A model generated the notes under the pieces. That model ran no database searches and was not told the DNA's origin. It saw only the letters and a list, made by a program, of their open reading frames with translations. From NCBI GenBank assembly GCA_022495995.1, contig JAFEMH010000170.1:268501-332500 (forward strand): a stretch of 64,000 nucleotides of DNA, given 5' to 3'. The DNA is from Adenophora triphylla var. japonica. Its lineage: Eukaryota > Streptophyta > Magnoliopsida > Asterales > Campanulaceae. Position numbers and translations under genes: made by a program. Within the stretch, counting starts at the first letter, position 1; every line of letters begins with the position of its first letter. Of this stretch, positions 24,575 through 35,475 are shown piece by piece.

Positions 24575-25384
24575 TTTCAGCTTCTACATATGGACTTGAT
24601 GGGTCCTATTGAGGTAGAAAGCTTGGGAGGTAAGAAGTATGTTTATGTGATAGTTGATGATTTTTCTAGGTATACATGGGTCTATTTTTTAAGAGAAAAA
24701 TCTGAAACTTTTGATAAGTTTACTCACTTAGTCTCTAAAATCAAAAACATGTTTTGTTCTCCTATTTTTCGAATAAGGTCAGATCATGGTAGAGAGTTTG
24801 AAAATCTCTCCTTCTCTACATTTTGTAGTAAAAAGGGAATACACCATGAATTTTCTGCACCGAAAACACCAAAACAAAACGGTATTGCTGAAAGGAAAAA
24901 TAGGACTTTAATGGAGATGGCTCGTGTTATGCTAATTGCTAGAAATATTTCTAAAGGTTTTTGGGCCGAAGCACTAAACACAGCTTGTCACACTACGAAT
25001 AGAGTTTTCTTAAGACCCGGTACTACTATGGGACCCTATGAGATTTTAAATGGAAAGAAACCTACGGTTCACTATTTTCACGTATTTGGGTGTTTGTGCT
25101 ATATTTTAAACGACCGGGAATACTTAGGAAAACTAGATTCCAAGAGTGACAAAGCCATCTTTCTGGGCTACTCTCAAAACAGTCATGCTTATCGAGTCTA
25201 TAATTTGAGGTTAAAAGTGATTCAAGAATCGTTAAATATTGAATTTAATGATTACTTGAGTGCTACAGGAGAACCAGCTGATGATATACCTCTGACCTTG
25301 CTGGAAGAAGTCGAACAGAGGGTCGGAACGAGCGGCCGGCCGGTGCAGCCACAAATTCAAGTATTGCTCAAGTGTTGCCCCTGA
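24575..25384 (+). CDS. Element I integrase
   Basis: LLHMDLMGPIEVESLGGKKY opens the core with the first Asp. VDDFSRYTW, RSDHGREFEN (second Asp; usually GGEF) and PKQNGIAERKNRT (catalytic Glu) follow, then FWAEALNTACHTTNRV and the C-terminal FLGYSQNSHAYRVYN. The D, D, E residues are all present. The frame stops at 25382-25384 within a GTGTTGCC-type module (25359-25409). A degraded linker leads to RT. Confidence 0.9.
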   Translation, partial: FQLLHMDLMGPIEVESLGGKKYVYVIVDDFSRYTWVYFLREKSETFDKFTHLVSKIKNMFCSPIFRIRSDHGREFENLSFSTFCSKKGIHHEFSAPKTPKQNGIAERKNRTLMEMARVMLIARNISKGFWAEALNTACHTTNRVFLRPGTTMGPYEILNGKKPTVHYFHVFGCLCYILNDREYLGKLDSKSDKAIFLGYSQNSHAYRVYNLRLKVIQESLNIEFNDYLSATGEPADDIPLTLLEEVEQRVGTSGRPVQPQIQVLLKCCP

Positions 25385-25700
25385 AATGGCAACACCCGAG
25401 GCAACACAGGGAGAACAGACGGTGGCTGGAAATTCCGAGAGCGGTGACTCAGAAGAAGAAGATGGATTGGTGTACCATCAAGGCGGGAGAGATCCCCGGC
25501 TCGTATTAGAAATTATCATCCCATTACTCAAGTAATTGGTGATGTTAATGAAGGGGTTCAAACAAGAAATAAGGAGCCGAGAACTACAGAGATATGGTTA
25601 GGTATGTGTGTATGTCCTCCACATACTCTCAGGTAAAACACTCCTGTTTCGTTTCCTCTCTTGAACCAAAAAATGTGATTGAGGCTTTAAATGATAAATT
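25385..25700 (+). other. Degraded integrase-RT linker of element I
   Basis: Fragments such as HQGGRDPRLVLE in shifted frames suggest the usual variable linker. Nothing else is recognisable. Confidence 0.5.
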
Positions 25701-27184
25701 CTGATTCAAGCTATGCAAGAAGAGCTTGAACAATTTACCCGTAATGAGGTTTGGTGTTTAGTTCCACGTCCTTTAAATACAAACATTATTGGAACTAAAT
25801 GGATTTACAAAAACAAATCTGATGAATTGGGTAATATTGTTCGTAATAAAGCTCGTCTTGTGGCTCAATGCTATACACAAGTGGAAGGAATCGACTTTGA
25901 CGAGACCTTTGCACCTGTTGCTAGAATTGAGTCAATAAGACTTCTTCTTGCTATAGCCTGCTACCTCAAAATCACATTACACCAAATGGATGTCAAAGCG
26001 GCGTTCTTGAATGGGTACTTAGATAAAGAGATCTATGTTGAGCAACCTAAAGGGTTTGAAGACCCATTCCACCCAGACCATGTATACAGACTTGATAAAG
26101 CTTTATATGGCTTGAAACAAGCTCCTCGTGCATGGTTGGGCGTCTAACAAGTTTCCTTCTTGAATATGGGTTTGTTAGAGGAGAAGCCGATAGGACATTA
26201 TTTATTCTTAGGGAAAATAAAGAGCTTGTCATTGCTCAGATCTATGTTAATGACATAGTTTATGGTTCCACATCTAAAACATGTTTACAAAATTTTGTGG
26301 TAGCTATGACATCAACATTCGAGATGAGAATGATATGAGAACTTAATTATTTACTAGGATTGCAGGTGAGACAGTCAGATGATGGAATCTTTATCTTTCA
26401 GAGCAAGTATGCTAAGAGTCTGGTGAAAAGATTTGGATTGGAGAGTGCAAAGAGCTCTAAAATACCTATAGAATCATCTCTTAAGGTAACCAAAGATCAG
26501 GCAGGGGAGGATGTTGACCCAACTCTGTATAGATCCATGATAGGTAGTCTTCTTTATCTTACTGCCAGTCGTCCCGATATTATGTTCAGCATAGGTGTAT
26601 GTGCTAGATATCAGTCTTCTCCTAAAATTTCTCACCTAAATGCTGTCAAGAAAATCATTAAGTATGTGTCTGGGACAAGTGAATTGGGAATCTGGTTCAC
26701 CAAAGACACTAATACCAACTTAGTTGGTTTTAGTGACTCTGATTGGGCAGGGAATATAGATGATAGAAAGAGCACTAGTGGGGGTTATTTTTTCTTGGGT
26801 AATAATCGTGTGTCATGGTACAGTCGCAAGCAAAATTGTGTCTCTCTCTCGACTGCTGAATTTGAATATGTAGCAGCCGGGAGTTGTTGTTCACAATTAA
26901 TATGGTTGAAACATATGCTTGACGACTATGGTCTAGATAGTAATATCTTAACCATGTATTGTGACAATTTGAGTGCTATAAACATCTCTAAAAACCCTAT
27001 ACAACACTCATGCACAAAACACATTGATATCCGCCATCACTTTTTTGAGAGATTTAGTAGAAAAGGAATTGATCCAAATAGATCATATTGATACTAAACA
27101 TCAACTTGCTGATATTTTGACCAAAACCTTGGACCAAGAGAGATTTTCAAGTTTGAAAAAATCTCTTGGTTTATGCTTTCTATA
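25701..27184 (+). pseudogene. Element I reverse transcriptase and RNase H, inactivated
   Basis: The RT begins [20 protein letters not shown] and includes [36 protein letters not shown] and [12 protein letters not shown] frameshift follows at about 26135, then an in-frame TGA at about 26336. The catalytic box reads YVND where plant Copia RTs have YVDD, a loss of one metal-binding Asp. RNase H continues with ASRPDIMFSIGVCARYQSSP, DSDWAGNIDDRKSTSGG, STAEFEYVAAGSCC and HIDIRHHFF. Another frameshift near 27045 precedes the C-terminus, HQLADILTKTLDQERFSSLK, ending with a TAA near 27184. Confidence 0.93.
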
Positions 27185-27257
27185 AATCTGTTGTTTCAAG
27201 TGTTGCCATCAGTGTTGCCAACACTGACAGCAACACTCTGTATTTGTTGTATATTGT

Positions 27258-27261
<4 letters not shown>

Positions 27262-27319
<58 letters not shown>
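27262..27319. repeat. (AT)n microsatellite, element I
   Basis: About 29 uninterrupted TA dinucleotides between the pol end and the extra ORF, just after a GTGTTGCC-type module (27196-27240). Confidence 0.97.
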
Positions 27320-27326
<7 letters not shown>

Positions 27327-28260
27327 TAATTCCAAATGGGGGGCATTTACTGACCTTTTTGTTCTAGTATGTGTACATTCTTAAGGTTAACTTTTTTTTT
27401 ATAAAATACCCCTTTGTGCTTAAAGTGACAAAGTCACTTATATTATGTTGATATTGAAAAAGGCAAAGCTTGTTAAAATATTCCCAAAGGGAGTATAATG
27501 TAGTTGTTTTATACTAAGTATTAGGGACATGGAGCTCGCTGCTACAGTGTATCCTACTTGAAAGGTATAAAACTTACTACATATAGCTTTACATGTTTAT
27601 AAAAAACTCGGGGCACGGAGCTCGCTACTACGATGCTTCCTTGTAAATAAAGAATGTGTAAAGCTTGCTTAAAAAAAAATTTGCCTAAGGAATGATAAGT
27701 TATATATGTTGAAAAAATATCAAGGGGATTTTATTCAAAATGTTGCCTTGTGTGTCACGCAACATTGCTAGTAACACATTAGTAGATGCTACATTATTTT
27801 TTATTTCTTATTTTTGTTTTTGTTAATTAAATTTTAAATTTTCAAAAGTCTATTTTCTTATATTTAGAGTTTGTGAAATTTAAAAGGTTTTTAGCAAGAA
27901 TATTTATTTTTGTCTAACTAATTGTAATTTAGAAATATCTATTTTTTAAAATTCATCTATTTGAATTTTGAAAAACAAAATTTTATGGATATTACTAAAT
28001 TATGTTTAGTTATTATATTATTAAAAAATTATAAAAATTAAAAAAAAATGGCAGAACAGCTTTGTGTTTGTTGTGGTTGTTAGAGATAAAAGGTGTTTAA
28101 TTTAATTTGAACTTGTCAAATCAAATTAAACCCTCTTACTATTCACTCATTAAAACCCTCCTCTCAAAACCCTCACCGTCTCTCTCTCCTTGCGTCTTTC
28201 TCTCTCTAGGCGGAAACTTCCCATGTTCCCGTCTTCTTCCTCGTTCTTCTCTCAATTTCC
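27320..28260 (+). other. Element I spacer between pol and extra ORF
   Basis: AT-rich noncoding DNA. Two copies of a GGGACATGGAGCTCGCT / GGGCACGGAGCTCGCT phrase (27527 and 27611), each followed by CTAC and a short AT-rich stretch, form a diverged direct repeat. A CT-rich leader (28140-28260) immediately precedes the ATG of the extra ORF, like a plant gene 5' leader. I see no clear TATA box. Confidence 0.55.
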
Positions 28261-30077
28261 ATGGCTAGCCCTAAAAATTCTTCCCAAATTTCTTCTCCCA
28301 TGGAGATTTCGCCCTTAGCCCCCTCAAGTGTCGCCTCCAATGTCGCCGTCCCAATGGAAATATCCCCTGCGACATTCTCGGCCACACCCTCTACCTCACC
28401 ATCTTTAGACATTGTTGTCTATGATCCATCTAAAATTCCCATTCCTATAAGTCTTCCAGAAACTATTCCCTCCGTAGAACTCACTTTCGCCCTCAAAAGA
28501 AATCCAAAAAGAGGAAGGCGGTTGATGCCTCTTCTTCTTTTAGGGGTGGTGTGCGTCGACAATCTGAAAGGATTAAGACTCTGTTCAGGTCAAAGATACC
28601 TTCCAACACAGCTGCAGATCCTGTCAATGTGGAGGATTCTTCAAGTTCTTCTCTCAACATTTTGTCCGAGGAGAATTCGGACCCAATTTTTAAAGAAACT
28701 AAGGAGCCCTCATCATCTTCTGATGAGGATGAAGAAGCTTGGATGGAAGATGAGGAAACCCTTGCTGAAGCTCAGTCCAAGATCGTGAAGAAACAGAAAA
28801 TTTCTGCCAGTGTTACCCCAAGTGTTGCCAATCCAATGGCAACACCTGAAGCAACACCTGCTGCCAAGACCAAAGCCCAGTCAAGTTCTCCTTTGTATTC
28901 TCCTATTTCATGGCCTCAGGTAAACACTCCTACTCCCTCTCAAGATTCCAGATCAGATTATGAGTCTTTTGGATATTATGAATGTCCATTTCTTTCCGAG
29001 GAATTTTATAGTGAATCTAGCTTGGATAAGTGGGTTCAAGATTCTGAGAAGAAAATTTTGAATGAAAGAAATATGTATGTGACTCAATTCAAGGAGTTAG
29101 GAGTGTGTCAATTTTTGGAAGATAGAAACTTTTTACCCACGGTTGTGAAAGTTTCCGTTTATGTTGAAAGTGTGGTTAGGAACTTTTATGCTCATCTTAG
29201 GGAGGATATTGATGATAGGAATACCCCTCATTATGGAAAGATCTTTGTTAGGGGCAATATCTATGATTTTAATCCTTTGATCATCAACAAAGCTTTCGGC
29301 CTCCCTAATGTCGAAGATGAGAGTTTGGAGTTTGAACCTAATACCTTAGCCACCTTTTTAACTGGAGGGAGAATCACCATTTGGACTGAACATTTTAAGT
29401 CTACCCATCTCACTTCTTTGTTTAGCGTGCTTCACAAGATATGTATAACAAATTGGCTACCTACGGCCAATGAGAACACGGTAACATTTGAGCAAGCTTC
29501 TTTGTTATACAAACTAGGCAAGAAACAAAGAATCAATTTTGGGAGATTAGTGTTTGTCCACCTAGCTGCATGGGCCAAGAAAAGAAAGACTTCCTCCTTC
29601 ATTTTCCCTTCCCTTATTTTCAAAGTTCTTATGTACCAAAACCTTAAGCCTTGGAATGCCGATACTATCTCTGAAAAGCCTGTCTATTACAGAATTAGCA
29701 AACACTTTACTGAGGGTGATAGGCACAGAGATTTGCCATGGGTTTTGGTTACAAATTCTCCTCCATTGGCTGCCCCTGCTTCGAGTGTCGCCCCAAGTGT
29801 CGCCCCTGAAACTGGCAACACTTCAGGCAACACTGCTCCTGTAATGGTTGATGCTGCTATGGTACTTAATTTTTTCAATAGTCAGGTGAAGCACATTGAC
29901 TCAGTAATTCAGGGATGGCTGGACATGCGCACTGACATGATGAAAATGGTGGATTTGATTTCTTCCAAAATAGGGGGAGATAAATCAATGCCAAGGCGTG
30001 ATGATGATGGAGCTGGAGATGGAGCTGGACCAAGTGGTACAGCAGAGGGAGGTGAAGGAGCTGAAAATGCAGGTTGA
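28261..30077 (+). pseudogene. Element I extra ORF (Sirevirus 'env-like'), one frameshift
   Basis: Starts MASPKNSSQISSPMEISPLA (28261). One frameshift near 28480-28500 moves it to the frame that runs to 30077, about 605 residues in all. The N-terminal third is disordered, Ser/Pro/acidic, with a basic patch (KKSKKRKAVD in the second frame). The middle (FYAHLREDIDDRN, VRGNIYDFNPLIINKAFGLP, NFGRLVFVHLAAWAKKRK) resembles the 'putative plant transposon protein' domain often seen in such ORFs. No signal peptide or membrane segment is visible, so an envelope role is not supported. Three GTGTTGCC-type modules (28324-28390, 28808-28860, 29781-29835) encode SVAPSVAP-like text. The C-terminus is Gly/Asp-rich. 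Confidence 0.75.
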
Positions 30078-30299
30078 AGGTGATTGGTTTGAATGGTTCT
30101 TTATTTTGGTGGTTTGGTAACAAAAACAATGTTATTTGTTTTTATTTGGTTTGTTATGTTTAAACAATTTTAATTTCTGTTTTTTTTTCTTTGTTTCGGC
30201 TGGAATTTTCTTCAAACTTGGGTGGATGTTGTTTGTTGAATGGTTGGATGGTAGTTTTAAGATTTTAATAATTATTTTGGTTAGTTATTAATTTCGTAT

Positions 30300-30526
30300 T
30301 AAGGGGGAGATAATTAGAAATTATGTGACTTCATTTGCCTGAAGATTGATGTTGTCACTCGTGTGAGTGTGATACTTTGATGAAAAATATTTTCAAACAT
30401 TGTCTGAAGGTTGATGTTGCCACTATTCATCACATGGCATTTTCTTTTTTAGTTAAGTTTGACTAACTGGTTTGTAAAGATCATCACAATGGATTTTGTG
30501 AAGAAATCAGTAACTAAGGGGGAGAT
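30300..30526 (+). other. Multiple polypurine tracts, element I
   Basis: TTAAGGGGGAGATAA at about 30300 and TAACTAAGGGGGAGATTG at 30511-30526, directly before the 3' LTR. A third similar tract (TAGGGGGAGATAA, about 29969) is inside the extra ORF. The last one is the functional plus-strand primer by position. Confidence 0.8.
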
Positions 30527-30588
30527 TGTTAATGTTAAGATCATGTGTTGCCATGAATGTTGTCCCAAGTGTTGCAAACCAGTGTTGC
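30527..30588 (+). repeat. Element I 3' LTR, left piece
   Basis: First 62 bp of the 3' LTR (TGTTAATGTTAAGATCATG...). Interrupted by element II after GTTGC (30584-30588), which is repeated at 45139-45143, where the LTR resumes. Confidence 0.95.
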
Positions 30589-31981
30589 TGTTAGTCAAAT
30601 ATATGCTTAGGCTTAGAATTGCTTAATCCCAATCATAACAAGCATTAATGAGGACCCCTAATTTAGTTAGATCAAAATAGAATTTTTCTATGTACCATAG
30701 GATCTCTTAGTGCTAGTGCCCAGTGTTTTTGTTATGTATTTTCTCAATATTTGAAGACTTGAAGACCTGAGAATTTCCTTCTGCATTGTGAGTTACTCCT
30801 TTGGAAGCTGCCTTACCGATTGAGGTGACTCACCGGTCAATCTGTCTTACCGGTTGAGTTACCGGACCGACCTCACCGGTCATGCCCTCTTTACCGGTTA
30901 AGGCTTACTCCTCAAGCTTCCCTGTTAAGCAGCTTGCCGATGCATTTATTGTTCCCAACTACCAAACCATCAACTTTAGCTAAAGTTGGTAAAGCAAGCA
31001 TGCTGACAAGACATCTCTGCAACAAATCAGTACCTTCTTTGAGAATGTCAAGTAACCAGTACTCACAGCGCCCCAACTATCTCAGGAAATCCTCTCTATC
31101 CAATCTCAGGCATTTAATGCAAGGATCTTCCTATTTAATGCCTGCCAGTCCAAGTCATCATTGCAACCTCTTCAAAGACAACGACTCCTTTTCAAAGTTC
31201 ACTATAAATAGCTTCCTTGGAGCATTGAAGAAGGTTGGTGCATTTATGATTCTTGAGAGTGAGTTGCTTTGAACTACCAACCTGCACATTCTCTAATTCA
31301 AAGCATTCAAAGCATTCAAAGCAAGTCCCTTTATTCACTAGACATCACTGTTAGGACTTATACACTGGCACCTCAATCAATTCTGTAGTGTTCCTCCATT
31401 AGACTACTTATGGAACACATTGATTGATTCACACACAACACCCTAGAGAAATCAGCTCAGCTTGTGAGCACATCTCTAGAAAACACCAGGTCTTTATTGT
31501 AGCACGGCCCATTAGTGGTCACCTCTAGATTGGCAGCCTTTCAATCATTGGCTTGCAACTTGTAATAGGTAGAATCCATTAATATAGTAGTGCACCTTCA
31601 CAAATCCAAGTTCTGACCAAACTTGGTAGAGGACGTAGCAGTTATTTAACACTGTGAACCTCTTCAAACAATGTGTCATTTATTGCTTTGTTTGTTTTCT
31701 GTTGTGTAGTTGTAATCAGTTGATAATCTCTCAACTAGTCACAACCTATTGATTTCACTTACTGCTCATTTTGTTTGTCTTACTTGGAAATAACTTTTGT
31801 CTTGACTTGCATGAGATTTTGTCTTACCAGTTTGCCTTTCCTCTAAACTGAAAACTTAATTTCCGCTGTGCAAAATCACTTACCAGTGAGCTAGAGTTTT
31901 TCAAAACAAGTTTTAGCAAAAAGTTTTAAACAGGCTATTCACCCCCCCTCTAGCCTGATTCCTACCATTTGGGACCTAACA
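30589..31981 (+). repeat. Element II 5' LTR (1393 bp)
   Basis: Nearly identical to 43757-45138. Differences include a 2-bp and a 9-bp length change (CATTCAAAG unit count near 31305) and several CG to CA changes, such as TTACCAGT here against TTACCGGT in the 3' LTR. It contains a cluster of TTACCGGT/TTACCGAT motifs (30813-30900). Confidence 0.95.
31202..31211 (+). promoter_or_regulatory. LTR TATA box, element II
   Basis: TTCACTATAAATAGCTTCC in the 5' LTR, repeated in the 3' LTR near 44368. A strong TATA match; start site inferred ~30 bases downstream. Confidence 0.65.
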
Positions 31982-31982
31982 A

Positions 31983-31995
31983 TTGGTATCAGAGC
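31983..31995 (+). other. Primer binding site, element II (initiator tRNA-Met type)
   Basis: TTGGTATCAGAGC, 1 base after the LTR, the standard plant Copia site. Confidence 0.92.
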
Positions 31996-32053
31996 TTAAC
32001 AATTTTCAAAAATCATTTTTCCAAGCTTAACCGCTTGAATTGCCAATTCCAAA

Positions 32054-33262
32054 ATGGCAGGAAAAATCATGCAAACATACAACTTGACATCCGTTCCCAT
32101 GTTGAACGATAACGAATTTCCAGTATGGAAAAATAGAATCATGCGGTACTTGGACTCAATAGATGATAGGTTAACTACTGTAGTCAGAGATGGTCCCATG
32201 ACCCCCCTGAAAATCAATCTTGCAACTAGAGCACCCAAAACTCCTCTCATGGATCATGCAGATAGAGAGTCTGAACAAGATTTTGAGGTTTATAAAACTT
32301 ATGTGCCAAAACCGCGAGAAGAATGGACTGAGGATGACAAACTTTGTGATTCCTTGGACCGAAAAGCTTTGCACATCATAACCTCAGGACTTGATGACAG
32401 ACTGTACAAACAAGTACAATGCTATGAGACCGCTCAACAAGTGTGGCAGAGTCTACTCAGATATTTTGAAGGAGATCAAGTGGCCAAGGACAACAGACTC
32501 TACAAAAGCGTTGCTGAGTTTGAGTCCTTCAAGAAGAATCCAAATGAGACAATGAAGGAAACGTACGACCGATTCTGCAAGGTGAGTAACTCTTGTGCAT
32601 CTTTAGGTAGAGTCTATACCATGAAAGACCTAAACATGAGATTCCTCAATTCTCTTGGAGACTTGTGGCATGTGAAGGTCGCTATTTTGAAAGAATGTCG
32701 TGACTTGAACGTTACTCATATCCAGAACATTGTGTCTACTCTGTTCTTATATGAGGAAGAGCTCAACCGGCTGAGTGGAGTGCAAAAACAATTTAAAAAT
32801 TTATCTCTGCCAGCTCAAACTGAGATCTTCCACGGTTCTTCTATGCTTACCAGCCAAACTACTACCATTGACTCTCCCTCAATATCTCAGCCTCAACCAA
32901 CTCAAGCCAATACCTCATCTAGCACACCTCTTGAGGTAGAGGATGAATTTGCTGCATTTGCTAGAAATTACAAAAAGTTAAAGGATTTTAAGAAATCCCA
33001 CAGCAAATCATTCCAACCCAAATCCTCATCATTCCATAGATCTGGGAACTATCAAAGAAAAGGCCAAACCTCAACCTCAACCGACGGAAAAAATGCCCAA
33101 GGTGAGCTTGTGTGTTACAACTGTAGAAAACCCGGCCATTTTGCCTCCAAATGCCCTCAACCGAAATATGAATTTCTGAGGAAGAAACCGTTCAAGAAAT
33201 TTCCTAGATCTAAGAGTTTAGTTGCGGAGGATGCAACTGAAAGGCTTTACTGTTTGGTTTGA
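32054..33262 (+). CDS. gag: Element II Gag
   Basis: A 402-residue frame starting MAGKIMQTYNLTSVPMLNDN. The gag domain includes WKNRIMRYLDSIDDRL, VWQSLLRYFEGDQVAKDN and MKETYDRFCKVSNSC, typical of Sirevirus gags. A CCHC zinc knuckle CYNCRKPGHFASKC is at residues ~354-367, followed by a basic stretch. Gag packages element RNA. The frame ends at 33262; downstream sequence (33263-34788) still encodes recognisable pieces, so the intact protein was probably longer. Confidence 0.92.
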   Translation: MAGKIMQTYNLTSVPMLNDNEFPVWKNRIMRYLDSIDDRLTTVVRDGPMTPLKINLATRAPKTPLMDHADRESEQDFEVYKTYVPKPREEWTEDDKLCDSLDRKALHIITSGLDDRLYKQVQCYETAQQVWQSLLRYFEGDQVAKDNRLYKSVAEFESFKKNPNETMKETYDRFCKVSNSCASLGRVYTMKDLNMRFLNSLGDLWHVKVAILKECRDLNVTHIQNIVSTLFLYEEELNRLSGVQKQFKNLSLPAQTEIFHGSSMLTSQTTTIDSPSISQPQPTQANTSSSTPLEVEDEFAAFARNYKKLKDFKKSHSKSFQPKSSSFHRSGNYQRKGQTSTSTDGKNAQGELVCYNCRKPGHFASKCPQPKYEFLRKKPFKKFPRSKSLVAEDATERLYCLV

Positions 33263-34788
33263 GACCGACTACGAGAATGAGGAAGCCGACTATGCCGACT
33301 CGAGATGAAGATGCCGATGTCGCTTTGTTGCTATGGCTGGAACCTATGATAAACCCATCTCCCTACAAACTCCTATCTTTAGACACCCCAACTCCAATGA
33401 ACAATCATCCTATGTTGACCAGACTCCACCTATGAGATCTCCCTTGACATACTTTGATGATCCCATCCCTATTCCAAAGGTAGATGCAGAAATCCATATA
33501 ATTTCAAAATTCAAAACATAGGTGGATCCCTTTATGGTCGGGCCTAAAACCATGCCCACTCTCGAGACCAGCGATGCAACCAATTTAACCGACCTATCAA
33601 GCTCAAGCCTTACCGATCGCCTCTTACCAACCGATGCTTGAGAACCGACCGATTCACTTAAAGCCTCTAACCGAGCCTAACCCTGAACCGATATCATCAC
33701 TACCAAATTTTGATCCCAATTTTGAACCATCATCCTCTTCCCCTCACTCTACCGTTGACCCTATGCCCAATATGTCAAAGTCTAAAATGGCAGAGGTGAT
33801 GAATGAAGCTCTTCTCCGATTTTGAAAAATTAAATGAAGCTCACAAAATTATGGCCGATAATTTCAAAATGAACTCTACGAAAATGACTCTTTGAAAGCC
33901 GAAATAAAAGATTTGAAAGAAAGCAAGCTAGAGTCGGTTCGGTTAAAAAGGATAATCAAGAACTCACCGAGAGACTAAACATTTCGTTTGTCAAATTGTC
34001 TGATCTTGTGTCAAGAAATAATTCTCTTTCTAAAACTATTGACACTTTCACACAATCCCGAGCTGCTATGGAGACTATCATACAAGATCAGATATCTCCT
34101 AACCGAGATGTTACAAGCTGGAATAAGTTTTACCTCCGGCGGTAAGTGAAAAAGACAAAGCAATGACAAACCGGCTACCAAGTCTGTCTCTCGAGAACTT
34201 GATGGGTAAATTTGATGATGCTCAATCCAAATTGATTAAGAGAGAGTTAACTAAACCTTTCAAAGTCGCTTCCACACACCTATCCCAAGGGAAGGGAACA
34301 GGATGAAAGCTTATTTGGGCAAAAACAAATCCCAATGGACCGAGGTAGCCGATCCCGAGCTAGGACAATATGTTCCACTCGGTGATGGTAATGACGCAAA
34401 GGTGGAATTAAAATTGCTAACCAGGTTGCGGTAAGGAAACCACAACCATTAGAAGGAAGCCATCACCGGTAAGGGACCAAGCGGAGTCGGAACAGCGTCA
34501 CCGGTCAACCAACGGTGAGGGCTCCCAACCGGTAAAAGACCTTCCAAACCAATGCAACCGGTCAACAAAGCTAAATCCATTACCTTCGTCCCCAAAGGAT
34601 CTCGTTTTCTGCTCAATCGCTGAACTCTTCCAAGCAAAGGCTATATTGAACATCCAATCATCTAAGCCCCCTCAGCCATCGTCTAACAAATGTGTAAATT
34701 TTGGTTTTATTGGTCACAAGGCTTATGAATGCCTCTTGAAGCACCTATCTGGACCCACTGAGTCTAAAAGCTCAGGTGGTGGCCAGGT
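33263..34788 (+). pseudogene. Element II gag C-terminal and linker region, degraded
   Basis: Multiple frames and stops. Pieces include an acidic Pro/Ser stretch, a Lys/Glu-rich segment likely from a coiled coil (LKAEIKDLKESKLES-like, near 33900) and a spoiled second zinc knuckle (CVNFGFIGHKAYEC, 34690-34731) in which the second Cys is Phe. TTACCGAT/ACCGGTAA motifs cluster at 33577-33655 and 34463-34562. Confidence 0.65.
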
Positions 34789-35475
34789 ATGGCTGCCAAA
34801 GAGGAACTAACTCTTTGGACCCAAAAGAATAAGGGGGACCATAAGCTTACTGTTTCATTTCAGGAATGCTTAATGGCCTCAACCGATGCCGGTAAGGATG
34901 TTTGGATTATGGATAGTGGATGCTCTAGGCATATGACTGGACATGCTGATCTCCTCACCGATTTGGAAGAAGCATCTGGTCCTCCAGTTGTCTTTGGTGA
35001 CAACGCAAAGGGTAAAATTATCGGTCGTGGATCCATCAAAAGAGGTACAGTTGTTGTACAGAAGGTATCTTTGGTGGATGGTCTGAAACATAACCTTCTC
35101 TCCATATCACAATTCTGTGATAAAGGTATGCATTGTGTTTTCAATTCTTCCAATTGCTATGTGAAAGACATTGCTACAGGTGAAACACTTCTCACTGGAT
35201 ATAGAAAAGGTAACGTATATGCTATTGATTTAAACAATGTTTCGAATGTTACTAATGTTTGTTTTGTAGCTAAGAACATCAGTGAGAACTCCTGGCTATG
35301 GCATAAGAGACTCAGTCACTTGAATTTCAAATATCTATCCAAGCTAGCAAATAAAAATCTAGTTGCCGGCTTACCTCAAGTGTCTGCTAATCATGATAGG
35401 AAATGCAGAGCTTGCCAGCTAGGAAAACAACATAAAGAATCTTTCCACAAAGAAGCCCCGTTTGTCCACCTCTAG
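34789..35475 (+). CDS. Element II protease and GAG-pre-integrase part
   Basis: The frame carries WIMDSGCSRHMTGHADLL (aspartic protease active site, residues ~39-56), then VSLVDGLKHNLLSISQFCD. WLWHKRLSHLNFKYLSKLAN and CRACQLGKQHKESF follow, the zinc-binding GAG-pre-integrase domain. It stops at 35473-35475, just before the integrase core, so one frame interruption separates them. Confidence 0.9.
   Translation: MAAKEELTLWTQKNKGDHKLTVSFQECLMASTDAGKDVWIMDSGCSRHMTGHADLLTDLEEASGPPVVFGDNAKGKIIGRGSIKRGTVVVQKVSLVDGLKHNLLSISQFCDKGMHCVFNSSNCYVKDIATGETLLTGYRKGNVYAIDLNNVSNVTNVCFVAKNISENSWLWHKRLSHLNFKYLSKLANKNLVAGLPQVSANHDRKCRACQLGKQHKESFHKEAPFVHL

Noticed and set aside
28261..30077. A true viral envelope gene in element I
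   Set aside because: No signal peptide, membrane segment or furin-type site seen. It is the usual Sirevirus extra ORF of unknown role.
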